This document shows positions 24,458-60,732 of a stretch of 64,000 nt of DNA, one piece after another. Below the pieces are notes generated by a model, which saw only the letters and a list, made by a program, of their open reading frames with translations, did no database searches and was not told where the DNA came from. Source of the DNA: Hemibagrus wyckioides (lineage: Eukaryota > Chordata > Actinopteri > Siluriformes > Bagridae); NCBI RefSeq assembly GCF_019097595.1, contig NC_080716.1, positions 7,800,140 through 7,864,139 on the forward strand, written 5' to 3'. Position 1 is the first letter of the stretch, and every line of letters starts with the position of its first letter. The translations under genes were made by a program, and so were the position numbers.

Positions 24458-26798
24458 GAGAGAACATAACAGCTAATCATCTCCCTCCCCCCGACTCGGA
24501 AGATGCTATAAAGGACTAGTCTTAAAGGTTTTTCTCTCTTTGCTGTCAAAGATTTATGACATTCCATTGCAGCTCCTAAATTACAGGCTTGAAGTTAGTT
24601 CCTCAGTCACGAAGGGCGATGAGCCTCCGGAAGATTCTCCATGATGATTTATCGTGGCTTCGCTTCGTCTCTGTGGCCAAATGGAGTCATTTAATGTCAC
24701 TAATGAAATGATCATGAGCGTTTTGTCTCCGCAGTCTTCGCCTCCCCGTACTTTGTAGTTTTTCTTTTTTGGACATGCTGAAATAATTTCCTCTGACTTT
24801 CTAATGGCCCCCTCTCTAAATCCATAAACTAATATGTGTATTTATGAGGATATTGCTGTGCGTTTTGTCCTCCCTCTTTCCCCTCCGTCTGAGCTCTGTC
24901 CAATTCAAGACCTTCAGCAGTGCATCACGTCGCCAAGCCGCGGTAGTAGGAATTGGTTTTTGCTGAATGTATAATTTATTTGCCCTGCTGAGCTAGATTA
25001 TTGGCCTTAAAGCTTTTTCACCTACCAGCCAAAAACGTAGAACAGACAGAAATCAAGATGTCAAAATCGCCCCGAATCCGTGGTCTCTTCCATGCGTCTG
25101 TCTCGTTTTTGTACCTAATATGTACCATGTGTATACTTGTGATCGCTAATCAGAAGCTGTGCCCTCTGCCCTCTCTCTGCATCATCCATGGCCAGACCTC
25201 CAGGATGTGCTTACGAGTCACTGCATGGGTCATTTGGGGAAAAGGTTTGTATATTTAGGCAGAGCCTCCTAGAACCCCAAGAGTCGCAACAGCTAAACTG
25301 GGATGTGAGCCCACCGGAGCTGTGTTCAGTGTCAGTCCCCACCCTCCAGGCTGAACGTGACAGATGCTTGTGTTTTCCAGTGCCCAGGTTCAGATGTCAG
25401 CCGACAGATCATACATCAGGCCCGGCTTACTGTCTCTGGGTAGCTTCCAAGCCCATGCTCCTTCACTTGTTTGTTGGGAAGGCAAAAGATCAAGGGACAG
25501 AATCCACTAGAAACAAAACAAGACAAAAATCTTGCACAGTGCTAAAAAAAAAACCCACCCAGGATTTCTGGGAAAGATGTATCATTTATACAAGTCATTG
25601 TGAGAAAACTGATGCTTTGGTGGTTTGTCTAAGAGAGGTTCGGCTGGGGAACTGCAGGTGATATGATGTGTTAATGCTAACATTAACACATTAGTGGCTA
25701 AATGGGCGTGAAATGCTGTTACAGTAAGTGGTGTAAGTGCATTGGCACTTATGAATGCTTGAAAGGTTATAAATCATTGCGAGTGACATAATTTGACCGT
25801 GGAATAGGTCCAGATACCTCCGCAAGCCAAGTAATGGTGAAGCCCCGGCTAAAAGAGGGGAGGAATGACTGACCAAATGACAGGACTGAGTGGTCAGTGC
25901 TTCTGCTCTGAGGGAGTGTGTGTGTGTGTGTGGTTAGAGGGCATGGGGGATGCTAGGCTCCAGGACTGAGCATGGTGCAGGGTGTGAGACTGCCTCGGCC
26001 ACCCAAGTGGCAGAAAACCTGCATGTTTGCTGCTGACCCCTACACATTAACAGAACACTTCCTCAATTTGTCTTCTGTGTTCTTGAGGCCCAAACGAATT
26101 TCCTCTCTTTCGCGGCCACCTTTTGAGACGCCGCGTCCCCCGCAAGCCTCCCTCGAAATCACGCCCACCTCCAGCACACACGCACTTAACAATTAGTACT
26201 TTCTTACTGCCGAACAAAGACAGTATGCAGGCTGTGTGGCCTGTAAAGGCGTATAACCTCAAAGACACACGAGGCAGTGCGCAGCTTTGAAATGAACACA
26301 CAGGCCACAGCACAATGATCCTAAAGACATTTACACTGTTTTAAGCTATTGTTGAACTCTCTCAGCTGCTGTGGTGCAATGAGATGTACACCCTCTCTTT
26401 AGCGAAAACGCAGATGTTAAAAGTTTTATATTCTCTTTTTTTAAAATCTAGTGAAGTTTGGCTTTTATTACCCATTCCTGTGGCTGGTATTTAGTTACTG
26501 TTTGGGAAACTAAGAATTATTTTTACTTGATTGGTGACTCCTAGCACATTATATTTACGAATATATGAAATATCATTTTAAGGAAATGAGATGATGAGAA
26601 GACTTTCCTTTGGGCAGCCAGATCATTTCCAAGCTCTGTGTGATGCTTAATACAGATGATATAATAGGTCTGACTAATATGAATTAGGACTTTTATTCAT
26701 GTGACATGTGTAATGATATTGAATAGTAATCATTTTCTGTTTTATTTGATAATGACATTGCAACACTGTCTCTTAACACCTTTGTCAGGTCACCTGAA

Positions 26799-26802
<4 letters not shown>

Positions 26803-26839
<37 letters not shown>
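26803..26839. repeat. (TC)n microsatellite
   Basis: About 18 TC units. Confidence 0.95.
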
Positions 26840-26841
<2 letters not shown>

Positions 26842-27724
26842 CATGCTCATAGCGTGCACATTTTTATATTCCACTAAAGGAAAAAAAAAGAATCTAAGAA
26901 AACAAAGGGCTCTGATTTCTTGCCACCTGCTAACTCTGCCCTCAACAATACCACTGTTAAAGGACCACAAACAAAGACGCCTCAAGAAAAGTTTGAGGGG
27001 GGCCATTCATTACTATGACAAAAGAGACAGAAATATATTATCATAATTAATCTTATCTGTGACTGTGGGTGGCAAGTCTTTCCCATTTGCGACTGATGGG
27101 CCTTTACAATACCAACATGTACACATCAGTGTGTCACAATGCACGTTGGGGCCTAAGAATATTTTAAGCTTTGTAAACACTCACTAAACAAGTCCTGCAT
27201 GTTAGTAGGAGAGCAGACTTACCCCATGCCTTTTACCAGGCAAAATAGCCTGTTTCTGCCTTTTGGGAGACAAATGTTGCTTCTCATTTCTAAGGGTTGG
27301 TCTGGACAGAATGGCTAATTTAAATATAAAAGTATGAGACAAAATGCAGTAAGGCCTGGGTGATGTTTACTGCATGAGTTCGAAAAGAAATCATTTAATG
27401 TTATCAATCTCAATCGATTTAAATGGTTAAAAATGGATTCCATGACAGGGATGCATTAATATATCCCACTGATATTACATTTACAAATGTGTTAAAATAG
27501 ATTTTAAAGACAGGTAATATCCTTCATATAGTCCTTCATAGTAAATGGCTTAAAACATCTACAGCACAGAAAACTGATGTTTGCCAGTTTCTGTTTCAGT
27601 GACACATTTCTTTAGAAGTTCATCATTAAAATGCTTTTTTAAAAAAGTAATATTATTATCTCATCCATGTGTTGCATCATTTCATCCCTGAAACATCATT
27701 TTTCATCAGTAATCCCTTACAGGC

Positions 27725-27732
27725 TATAAAAA
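27725..27732 (+). promoter_or_regulatory. possible TATA box
   Basis: TATAAAAA, 87 bases upstream of the candidate ATG at 27,819. The spacing would suit a short 5' leader. Such motifs are frequent in AT-rich DNA. Confidence 0.25.
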
Positions 27733-27818
27733 TGTGCGGTCACTCAAGCCTGTTACCTGAACACATTTCCCTTGACGAAAAACAATAAAGGTTACATCAT
27801 TAGGATTTCCAGAGAATC

Positions 27819-28013
27819 ATGGTAAGAAGAAAAGCATGCTTTCTCATTTCTCTTGCGTTTTTAATGATAATGTATTTGACTGATGGTTACACATTCAATG
27901 CAAACCTGGAACCAAAATTACATTTAGATGCAGCAGTAGGAGAAGGTGTTAAGTCACCGAAACGTAGGTCTGTTTTATTTTTAGTTTTCAATTTCTTTAC
28001 ACCCTTTTACTAA
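27819..28013 (+). CDS. candidate first exon of a small secreted peptide (unrecognised)
   Basis: Not a family I recognise. The 64-codon ORF has a strong Kozak setting (A at -3, G at +4). It starts MVRRKACFLISLAFLMIMYL, a textbook signal-peptide pattern: basic start, 14-residue hydrophobic core, then a polar TDG. A mature part TFNANLEPKLHLDAAVGEGV leads to a dibasic SPKRR. Possible splice donors are gtaggt at 27,964 and gtctgt at 27,968, so the true exon may end at the KR site. A TATA-like box lies upstream. No downstream exon was found. A 35-base stretch coding TFNANLEPKL is partly repeated at 28,189. A chance ORF in AT-rich DNA is quite possible. Confidence 0.22.
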   Translation: MVRRKACFLISLAFLMIMYLTDGYTFNANLEPKLHLDAAVGEGVKSPKRRSVLFLVFNFFTPFY

Positions 28014-28017
28014 TTTC

Positions 28018-28190
28018 AGTTTAAGACAATGTTTAATATATGGAACAAAAAAATGATATACTTCAGAAATACACAGATCAGGAGTCAGATGGTTGAACAT
28101 TCTTACTTTCTAACTACAGTCAAGAATGCCCTAAAGATGCCTAATTAGATGTTAAAAACAAACAAATGATGTTCCTCATGACTTTCTCAA
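28018..28190 (+). repeat. dispersed repeat, copy 1
   Basis: Shares long near-identical blocks with 30,425-30,608, for example AATGATATACTTCAGAAATA and the block around GATGTTCCTCATGACTTTCT, with small indels between. It is not low-complexity. Family unknown. Confidence 0.85.
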
Positions 28191-30424
28191 CACATTCAAA
28201 GCAAACCTGGAACAAAAATTAGAGATTCACTACACTGTCATTCATTTTTTCATGCCGTTGTCATTGGTGTAAACCAGATTTTTGTGTATTTGCTAATTTT
28301 ACGCTGTAAAAAAACAACCCCAAACCCTATATAACACATATAAGAGCGAATTATAGCCGTTGTTATTCAGCCAAGAAACTTGTAAATAAGTAAGATTAAG
28401 CTTGGAGAGTTTCATAAAACCACACTTGTGGAATCACCGATCATGACTGAGGTCCATATTTCCCCATGTTCTTTTTTTCCCTTCCTTTGTACATTAACCT
28501 TTAACCCTATAAGAATACCTGTTAAAACAGGGCATTCCAGTCATTGTACCAGCTTCTTCTTTTATTACTAATCTCCCAGAATTCTCTTTGTGTCAGTCAG
28601 TAGGTTTAACTAGTAAACCAAATAACCAAGAGTAAGCCAAAGGGGGGATGAGACCTTGGCTGAGGTGAGTGATAGGATATGTGTTGTGTCACATGGCTAA
28701 TATATACAAAGAATAGAATTTATATTTATCTTAAAATTTTTATTCTGAGTGTAAATAATCAAATAATGACACTGATAAATAATGATCAGTCAGAAGTGAA
28801 TTATTCTCCAACAACAGCACCAAGTGTTTTATTCCTCTTACACCACAGCAATTTGCCAATGATTCAATTTGTTTCATTTTTTAAATGTGCTTTTTAACCA
28901 TTTATACCCACATTTAACGTTATAAGACAACTTTGTTCCTTTTATTACATTGGGAGCAACATTCCCCTTACAAGACGTTTTGAAGTTAATACGAAGAATG
29001 CAGCTTGTCTGGCTAGCAAGACCTCTGTCTTGAAAATATGTAAGCTCCTGTAAATGTGTCACAGATATTAAATCTTTTATTGTTCAGAGTCTGAATATTC
29101 TAGCCAATATAGTAGAATAGAGAAGTATAGAATAGAGAGTAGCTAGGTAATCACACCCTTACCCTTTAGCTAATGGTATTAGCAGAAACAAGGCACATGG
29201 CTGTGGTTGTTTACGTTTTGGGGGTGGGGGGGGTGTATGATGGTAGCTTTCTGGAGAGCGCATGGTCATCTCCTGAGTTTATTTATCCAAGGCCTGCAGA
29301 CGTCAGGCCGGACCTCCCTCAGTTTGTTAGCCTTAAAGAGGCCCTGACCGCACGGAGCAATTCCTTGCATTCCACATGAGCCTTCATCGAATTAAAAAAA
29401 AAAATGGAGTTGTCTTTCTCCGTGTTGCTGGAGCAAACACACATGCTTCATAACCCTGTATGAGTGTGTGTTATATTTCATGCATGTGATTGACACCCAC
29501 CTCCCCTCCTGCTGCCTACAGTTCCAGCACCATCTGGTGTGGTAAGAAATGGGCATATTAGATTTGACTGAAATGTTTGAAATGGGATTTATTTTTCAAT
29601 ACATGACATCAAGTGTAGCAAATTAGGCTACACTAGCTTGTCATTTACTTCTAATTGTAAATTATGTTTCTTAGTCTTGACGACGACTAATGAATGATAG
29701 CTGAAATCACTGCAAGGCCCATGGCTGTGGGTGATGCAATCCTACACCATACCTGCCCTTAGTCTGAGCAAACATGAACACCTCACCTCAACCCATCACC
29801 CCTCTATCTCTAGATTAGGGCTAGATACAAGCACATTGGGGGAATAAAGGAGTCAGTTATCTGTGCTATCACGTAAGTCAATGGAGGGATTCATGGTTAA
29901 ATTCATTATCATTTCTCTTCACTGCAAATGAATGGTGAGATTACTCCAGTCCTGGGACTGAACAAGAGGCCTGATTGGACTGTACACATGACTAAGTTTT
30001 TCTATAGACATTTCAAAATCAGTGAAACCTTATAATTTATCATTTCATCACAAATGACAAGGTGTACAGAAAGGTGGGGCTTTTACAATACCAAAAGTAC
30101 CAGGTCTAGCAACTTAAGATGATTATTAGCAGTACATTATTTAAAGCACCTTATTGGCTTTGTTTAAACACACTACACTAGTCTAACAAATAATCCTACA
30201 TTATCAGGGGACAGAAATACTGTACACTGCCCACAAAGACAAAAAAACTGCCCTTAAGTTTCAGTTATGTTTAAACTCACTTAAATAAAATGTAAGTAAA
30301 AGTACACAAGATTGAAAATACAATGCTAGTGACAAGTATTTGAACTCTAAAGGAGACATTTTTTATTCCGGGATAATATCTATGAGCCAAAAAAAGACTT
30401 TTGTCTAGACGCTGTCAATATAGA

Positions 30425-30608
30425 ATTGAATATATGAAACACAAAAAATGATATACTTCAGAAATACACAGCTCAGGTGTAATTCAGATGGTTAAACATT
30501 CTGACTTTTTCAAAGTTTGAACTTTTACTAAAGTCAAGAATTCCCTAAAGTTGCCGAATTAGATGTTAAAAACAAACAAATGATGTTCCTCATGACTTTC
30601 TCGACAGG
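30425..30608 (+). repeat. dispersed repeat, copy 2
   Basis: Direct-orientation partner of the 28,018-28,190 segment, 2.4 kb away, with an extra ~20-base stretch in the middle. Similarity stops at about 30,605 (CTTTCTCGACAGG here, CTTTCTCAACACA in copy 1). Confidence 0.85.
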
Positions 30609-31249
30609 ATTTCATTATTTGATGCTTAATAGTAGGAACAGTAATACCAGAAATCAAGGCTTGTGCTGTTCAATCATTAAATACACACTGTTTCTTATAG
30701 CAATCGTTCTGTATTACATTGCCTAGGACCAGAGATATGTGACAAAATCAATGTAAAAATTCCCACAGACATACAACACAGGTCCTTTCAAAGTAAAGTA
30801 TGCTGACTTTCTCAGCTAACTAACAGTACACAAGATATATAATTGAAAGTACAACCCTAGAGTCATGCACAAAAGGTGCTTTTTTCCACCCAGATTTCAG
30901 TTTAGTCCAAGAAACATGCTCAGTTAGGGAATAGATGCTACGTTAAGATAAAGTGTATGACTTTATTTGGTAGTATTTAATTATTTTATATAGTTAATAG
31001 TGTTGGTGGTAATAACGTTGATGTTGTTTAATTCTTTAATAAGTAACTTCTTTTAGGCATTTACTCTGTGACATTGTTTAGACTATCAGCCTGGAGATAT
31101 AAGAGACAAAAAAACTCAGTCCTTCTTATCAACAGACGGCATGTGTGATTGCGCCTGAACTCCCAGTGCTGCTGCTGGATTACTGAAAGAGCTCTCTCTC
31201 TCTCTCTCTCTCGCCCCTCCCGCCTCTGGGTTTTTTGGAGGGCTCTGCC

Positions 31250-31258
31250 TGGGTGGTC
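31250..31258 (+). promoter_or_regulatory. consensus GLI-binding site in ptch2 promoter
   Basis: TGGGTGGTC, the exact consensus for GLI zinc-finger proteins, 558 bases upstream of the ATG. Patched genes are direct GLI targets in vertebrates, and a promoter-proximal copy of this 9-mer is established for PTCH1. It likely mediates negative feedback. Confidence 0.65.
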
Positions 31259-31351
31259 TCTCCCTCTCTCCCTCTCTCTCCGCTCCGGCGAGCTGTTGCT
31301 TAGCAGCTAATAATAGGCGATGTTTGCAAAGTAATTTGCCTCTTCCTTCGG

Positions 31352-31356
31352 CCAAT
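31352..31356 (+). promoter_or_regulatory. CCAAT box (NF-Y type)
   Basis: CCAAT in a GGCCAATGAGA setting within the CpG-bearing promoter. Confidence 0.5.
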
Positions 31357-31493
31357 GAGAACCAGAGCGCTCCTCCATCAAAACCAAAGCGCTTTTTTTC
31401 AGGCTCGACCGAGAGGCTTGCCTTCCTCCAAATGTTCAAGTGCTGCGAGAGCGCGGCCACACTCGCCGGAAAGAGCCGCTCGCACCGCACCGT

Positions 31494-31511
31494 CTCTCTC
31501 TCTCTCTCGCG

Positions 31512-31558
<47 letters not shown>
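31494..31558. repeat. (CT)n tract in ptch2 leader/promoter
   Basis: CT/TC units interrupted by GCGCGCG, then a long pure TC run and a short AC tail. It may lie in the 5' leader. Confidence 0.93.
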
Positions 31559-31561
<3 letters not shown>

Positions 31562-31616
31562 CTCTTCTGATTGAGAAGGAAAGGAAAAAGGCATAAAGAA
31601 AGCGCGTCCAGACCGA

Positions 31617-31697
31617 ATGAAGACCGAAGGATCTACACGGATTCGAGCCCATAATGTTGGCATGGTGCTGGAGGAGCTCGGCTCAGCGGAACACTAG
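31617..31697 (+). other. upstream ORF 1 of ptch2 (26 codons)
   Basis: ATG at 31,617 reading MKTEGSTRIRAHNVGMVLEE and ending TAG at 31,697, 110 bases before the main start. Relevant only if transcription begins upstream of it. Confidence 0.4.
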
Positions 31698-31729
31698 TAC
31701 ACACCGATCTCCGGAACCGTGCGCGGCGG

Positions 31730-31759
31730 ATGCGCTCGCTCCTGCTCACGGATTATTGA
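31730..31759 (+). other. upstream ORF 3 of ptch2 (9 codons)
   Basis: ATG at 31,730, in the same frame as ptch2, stops at TGA 31,757-31,759. This in-frame stop also shows that the protein cannot begin further upstream in this exon. Confidence 0.4.
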
Positions 31760-31807
31760 GGCGCTTCTCTTTAATTTTGTCCGCCTCTTCGTCGACTCGT
31801 TTGGACT

Positions 31808-56352
<24,545 letters not shown>

Positions 56353-58362
56353 ACAGCACACATCGTCGCCCCCACAACCCCACAAACCCTTTGTCTGGAA
56401 TCTATCTCTGGCTGTTTTGGGAGGTCCCTATGCTCTGTCTTTCTGAACTGTACATAAACCTCACAGATAAGAGGATTTATTTTAAAAGATTAAAATTATA
56501 CATTTATAAATATATATTTTAATACTAAAAGAGGGGAAAACTATTTAAAAGAGTACTGTATCACTTGTGTATTCTCTTATGTAAAAGTCAGATATATAAG
56601 AGGATTCATAGGCTTTGTTTCCTCTTTTGTAAAGATTGAGAAATGTGTTATATGTAAAAATTCAGAGACGTTAAATATTAGGTTATTGCAAATGAAAGGT
56701 CAGTGTTCTTTTTTGCTGCTATACATCATATATGATGAGATGATTTGCCTTGAAAATGCGTAGTACCCCCTCCTCAATGTAAGTTGTAACATTACATTAA
56801 CATGTTCTTACACTGCAAACTTCTTCAGCTAGTTCCCAGATTACATTACATTTATACCTGCATTCATTTGGCAAACACTTCTATTCAATGTGACTTAGAA
56901 GAGTGTCAGAAACCTAAACCCGTTGAGCTCCCACTGCACTGTTCCCTGATGGTGTCTTGTCTTTGATTGCACTGTAACTTGGAGAAACGTTAAAGAGATA
57001 TTCCATTCCGTAATTAATTTAAACAAAAAATCTCCCTACCTTTATTTTATTTACAGCAACCACTGTGCCTTTTGTTATTTTACATACAGTTGGAAACTAT
57101 ATTTTACATTAGTGAAGCTAATTAGAGTAACGGAAAATTTCTTCTGTGGTCTTAAAATGAACCCCAAAAAGGTTTCTCCATCTTTAGTATGTTATGGTCT
57201 CCTCAGTCTGTTGAGGTCAGTAAAACATGATGGTGTGCTTCAAATGACATTCACCTCCTAGGTATTTTTGAATTCATGCATTTTTTTATTTTTATTTTTT
57301 GCATTTGATGCACTTGAATACAGTCAGAGGTTTTTTATTTTATTTTATTCTGTTTTATTTCTATACAGTAAGTCTCACATTTGTCACAATGAAGCTATGA
57401 GAGATAAAGCAGGTCAACTCTATGGTCAATACTGAATTATCATTTTCCCCAAACGTCACTCAGAAAGGGAATCTTATTAAAGTAACCAGGGGAGGTTAGG
57501 TTTTTATTTTTGTTTTGCTGCTTTAGAGGTAATACATAGCTGAAGTCCTGTGCAATGGTGGATTTGGTCATTCACCTACAGGCTTCTCCAGCTAGGCCAG
57601 TGTATCACTCAAAGAGCTCATTCAAGCCAGTATTTCTTCTTTTCTGTCTCTTGGATTTTGAGTTTATTTTCAATACTTGTCACAACACTGCCAGGTTAAA
57701 CCCAGGGAAACATTAGATTTAAGTGGCAGCTTTTTTGTGACAGAAACTAGAAACAGAACAATATGTAGCTACTGAATCTAACAAAAACAACAGAAATCAA
57801 CATTACGACAAAGTCAAGCAAGCGATCCATGGTATACATGTACATGAAGTACATGCATGGTGAGATAGCAGAAAGGAAAGACTAAGGGGATGGGGGTCCT
57901 GTACTTCTATTTGAAATGTATGTCATGCCATATGAATTATTTATATAAAAAGTTTTATTTTTGTAGTTTGTACAGATGTTAGTCACTAGACTGATGTTAT
58001 ATTTTTAAAGAGTAAATATATTACAAATGCAAATATATATATAATTATATCTATTTGTTGCTTTTTTGGGGGGGGAGGTGTAAAATTGGTTGAAGTGGAG
58101 GTTTTCACTTTTTTTTTTTTTTTCTTTAGATGAAAAGACATTTTGTTTGGAAAATGAAGGAGGGGTGTGTGGTTGTCACTATCCACTTTGTGTAGATGTC
58201 CTTGCCTTTCTTCTTCGTTTTAAAGATTTGAACAATATCTATTTGTTGTCTAAAACACTGACTTCAGAAATCCATGTGCAAGAAAAAAAAAAAAAAAAAA
58301 GACACACAACCGTTGTGTGACCATCATTTCCCGTCACCCTTTAATGAGAATTCAACTAACAA

Positions 58363-58368
58363 AATAAA
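58363..58368 (+). terminator. candidate ptch2 polyadenylation signal 1
   Basis: AATAAA, 2.0 kb after the stop codon. Confidence 0.5.
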
Positions 58369-58423
58369 TGTTAAAAATCAACTTGAACCTGTTTCTGTAT
58401 TCTTTGTTCTACTTTTTTCTTTA

Positions 58424-58429
58424 AATAAA
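58424..58429 (+). terminator. candidate ptch2 polyadenylation signal 2
   Basis: AATAAA 61 bases after the first, followed by TCTTCTGTAATTGTT, a T/GT-rich downstream element. Confidence 0.5.
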
Positions 58430-59019
58430 TCTTCTGTAATTGTTATAAGATGCAAATCAAGCCAACTGTTATAAGACGCAGATCACTGAAATAAGATCTC
58501 ACCCAAGTGATAGTTAACAATGCCGATATTCAGTCCTTCTCCTTTTTGAGGCTCTACAGGATCTGTTTGTGCGCTCACGGCAAGACTGAGGTGTTTCGAG
58601 GCAGCAGGCTGCTCAGGTGCAGTAGGGGAGTGTAGGGTGTAACAACCTGGCTTCACATTTCCTGTTTGATTGTTATGAGTCCTGAGGCGAGAGCCCCGTG
58701 TGCTGTGAGCCCACCTATGCAGATGAAAGGCGTGCACTGTAAATTCCTCCCCCTCCCACAACACTGCCTCACGTGAATCTGATACGTCTCAGGCTTTTCA
58801 AATTACCGTCATAGTTCTGCAGTCTGTATGCTCCAAATGACATTATACTCTACGGAATAAATTGTTTCTTATAAAAAAATGTCATACAAAGTTGGCACAA
58901 ACAGCTTATATTAAAATAACATATGAGCAAAACATACTTCTTTAAGCAACCAAAAGCTTCACTAGGGGTCCAAAATATTTGTTTAAGTCTCGGCTTGACA
59001 GCACAGATGTTTGTTAGAC

Positions 59020-59130
59020 CTTTTTATACCACAGTGCTTGATTCTGATTGGTCAGAATTTCCTGTTACAGCATGCTACTGATTGTATTTCCAGTTTAGAT
59101 CAATACACTCAGATTAAACAGATTACAGCA
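59020..59130. repeat. possible teleost interspersed repeat fragment
   Basis: TTGATTCTGATTGGTCAGAA and the following ACAGCATGCTACTGATTG resemble a high-copy fish repeat. Family and boundaries unknown. Confidence 0.35.
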
Positions 59131-60172
59131 CTGATATAGTGTGATATTTCTGTGCAGGTATGTTTATTTCACATTTCTGAAAGGACACCAGTGTCTGCTT
59201 GGCAATAGCCTGAGGTTAAGGTGTAATCTTAGGGGGTTTTCTAGACACGGGAAAGCCTTAAGGGCAGAGGACTTTGTGGTTTCACAGTAACGGTCTGAGT
59301 ACTTGCCTTATAACAGAGAGAGAGAGAGGTGTGAGGGAATATTTATAAGTATTATAAAAAATGATATATAAAAAGTGATTGAAGTAACTTATTTCACAGA
59401 TGATAGCAGAGGTACGAAACACAAGTATGTGCTGTTATTGGGAAATTACACCCCATTATTGATTATTTCCCTGTTTGAGTTTACATGCATGAGAAATATT
59501 TATTTGTTTGCTCAAACAGTCACTTAAATGGGAAAAAAGAGAAACTGATATAGAAGGGACCTCAAGAAGTGTAAAAGAAATCTACAGAAATATTTTACTA
59601 TAGGTAGTCCACACATAACAGTATCAAGAATGAGCGATTTATACGAAATTATTTATATCAAAAGTTAGCTTTTCTCTGTAATTGATATGTTCTGTTTATC
59701 GTCTAAAAAATAAAACCTAAACATTATAAATGCCTCTGCCTTTGTACTCTAAAGATTTGAATTTTGACGCAAAATACGGCTTCCCTATAGAGTCATCCTT
59801 ATCAGGCGAGATGAGGCTGAAGATTGGAAAAGACAGGAAGTGAGCAGAGCAGAAGTGTGGGTGTCAGTCTGAGGGAGATGAGTGAATTTGTCTGTGTTTG
59901 TCTGTGTGTATAAAGTGGACTGGTGGAAATGTTTAGCCAAACGACTGTTGGAAATTAGAGCATGGCATCTGGCACCCACTGAAAGATGCTCTAAATAGCC
60001 TAAAAGCACAGGCAGCTGGCATTTTAACAACTGATCACTGCAGGTAGAAGGATCAAGAATCAGCGCTAAAGCAAGTGCTAAAGAATGAGATGTGTTTGGC
60101 AGGGGGAGGAAGACAAAATCGGTGCAAGATCAAAAAAAAAAAAAAAAAGTCAACACAAGCTGTTGGGCTTCT

Positions 60173-60181
60173 TGGGTGGTC
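60173..60181 (+). promoter_or_regulatory. consensus GLI motif 3' of ptch2
   Basis: TGGGTGGTC, exact, 3.8 kb after the ptch2 stop codon and 0.5 kb before the forkhead cluster. Confidence 0.4.
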
Positions 60182-60711
60182 AACAAAATGAGTGGCTACA
60201 GTTGCTTAAATTCATTTGGGCGGATTAGTAAAAAGGGCATGTGTGTATCTTTTATAGACTGGCAATGATTTTTACATCTTCTGTCGACTGAGGAAAAAGA
60301 GATTACAGTTTTATGCATTGTTTTCCTCACTGACCCAGTGGTTTGGTTTGAGAAGTTTTTATAGTTAGATGGAGCATGGAGCATTTCTTTTCTTCATCTA
60401 ACTTTTATAGGGCAGCCTACAGCTTATAGTTTTATTGTATCTCTGCAGTTTTTGTTGCAACGTGCCCTTTTTGGACAATTCGCAGGACCAAAAAACGAAA
60501 TCTGGGTCTGTGCAAATGAACACAGCGATGATGGAATAGTCTTCTCCGAGTTGCATATTTCAGCTCTGAGCTATACATCCAAGACTAATCACAATCAATC
60601 CCACAATCAATATTTATACAACTTGCTTCAAACTAACAAATGTGTTTGCAATCTCATCTCTCCTCCTCTAGAGCGGGAACAATATGAATTCGCAGACAGG
60701 CCCCTTGCCGC

Positions 60712-60732
60712 GTAAACATGTTTAAATAAACA
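60712..60732 (+). promoter_or_regulatory. clustered forkhead-type motifs
   Basis: GTAAACA at 60,712, TGTTTA at 60,719 and ATAAACA at 60,726, packed in 21 bases. An AACAAT Sox-type core lies about 30 bases upstream. The surrounding 60,640-60,950 is repeat-free and GC-balanced. Candidate enhancer. Confidence 0.35.

Larger units (their letters stand above)
24037..31129. other. intergenic region between eif2b3 and ptch2
   Basis: About 7 kb. It holds a GLI consensus at 24,449, a (TC)n microsatellite at 26,803-26,839, a candidate secreted-peptide exon at 27,819, and a repeated segment at 28,018-28,190 and 30,425-30,608. The stretch 24,600-24,950 is GC-balanced and free of simple repeats. The rest shows nothing I can name. 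Confidence 0.7.
31130..31652 (+). promoter_or_regulatory. ptch2: ptch2 promoter region
   Basis: The base composition changes from AT-rich to CpG-bearing sequence at about 31,190 and stays so through exon 1. It contains an exact GLI consensus at 31,250, a forkhead-like TGTTTGCAAAG at 31,321, an inverted-CCAAT-type GCCAATGAGA at 31,351, and CT tracts at 31,190-31,212, 31,259-31,283 and 31,494-31,554. No TATA box was seen. The start site cannot be fixed from sequence; roughly 31,400-31,600 is likely. Confidence 0.65.
56353..58430 (+). other. ptch2: ptch2 3' untranslated region (probable)
   Basis: About 2.1 kb of AT-rich sequence without coding signal, running to AATAAA signals near 58.4 kb. An ATTAAA at 56,489-56,494 could give a much shorter form. 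G run at about 58,067 and poly(A) at 58,281-58,299. The exact end is not fixed by the sequence. Confidence 0.55.

Noticed and set aside
25188..25661. 157-codon open frame on the + strand between the two genes
   Set aside because: No domain, no signal peptide, no splice or promoter context; chance frame.
29173..29379. 68-codon open frame with G-rich start
   Set aside because: No family features; the GGGGTGGGGGGGGTG run explains the Gly-Val stretch.
31116..31652. 178-codon open frame on the - strand over the ptch2 promoter
   Set aside because: Its sequence is dominated by Arg-Glu runs translated from CT tracts; it is antisense to a promoter with clear regulatory motifs.
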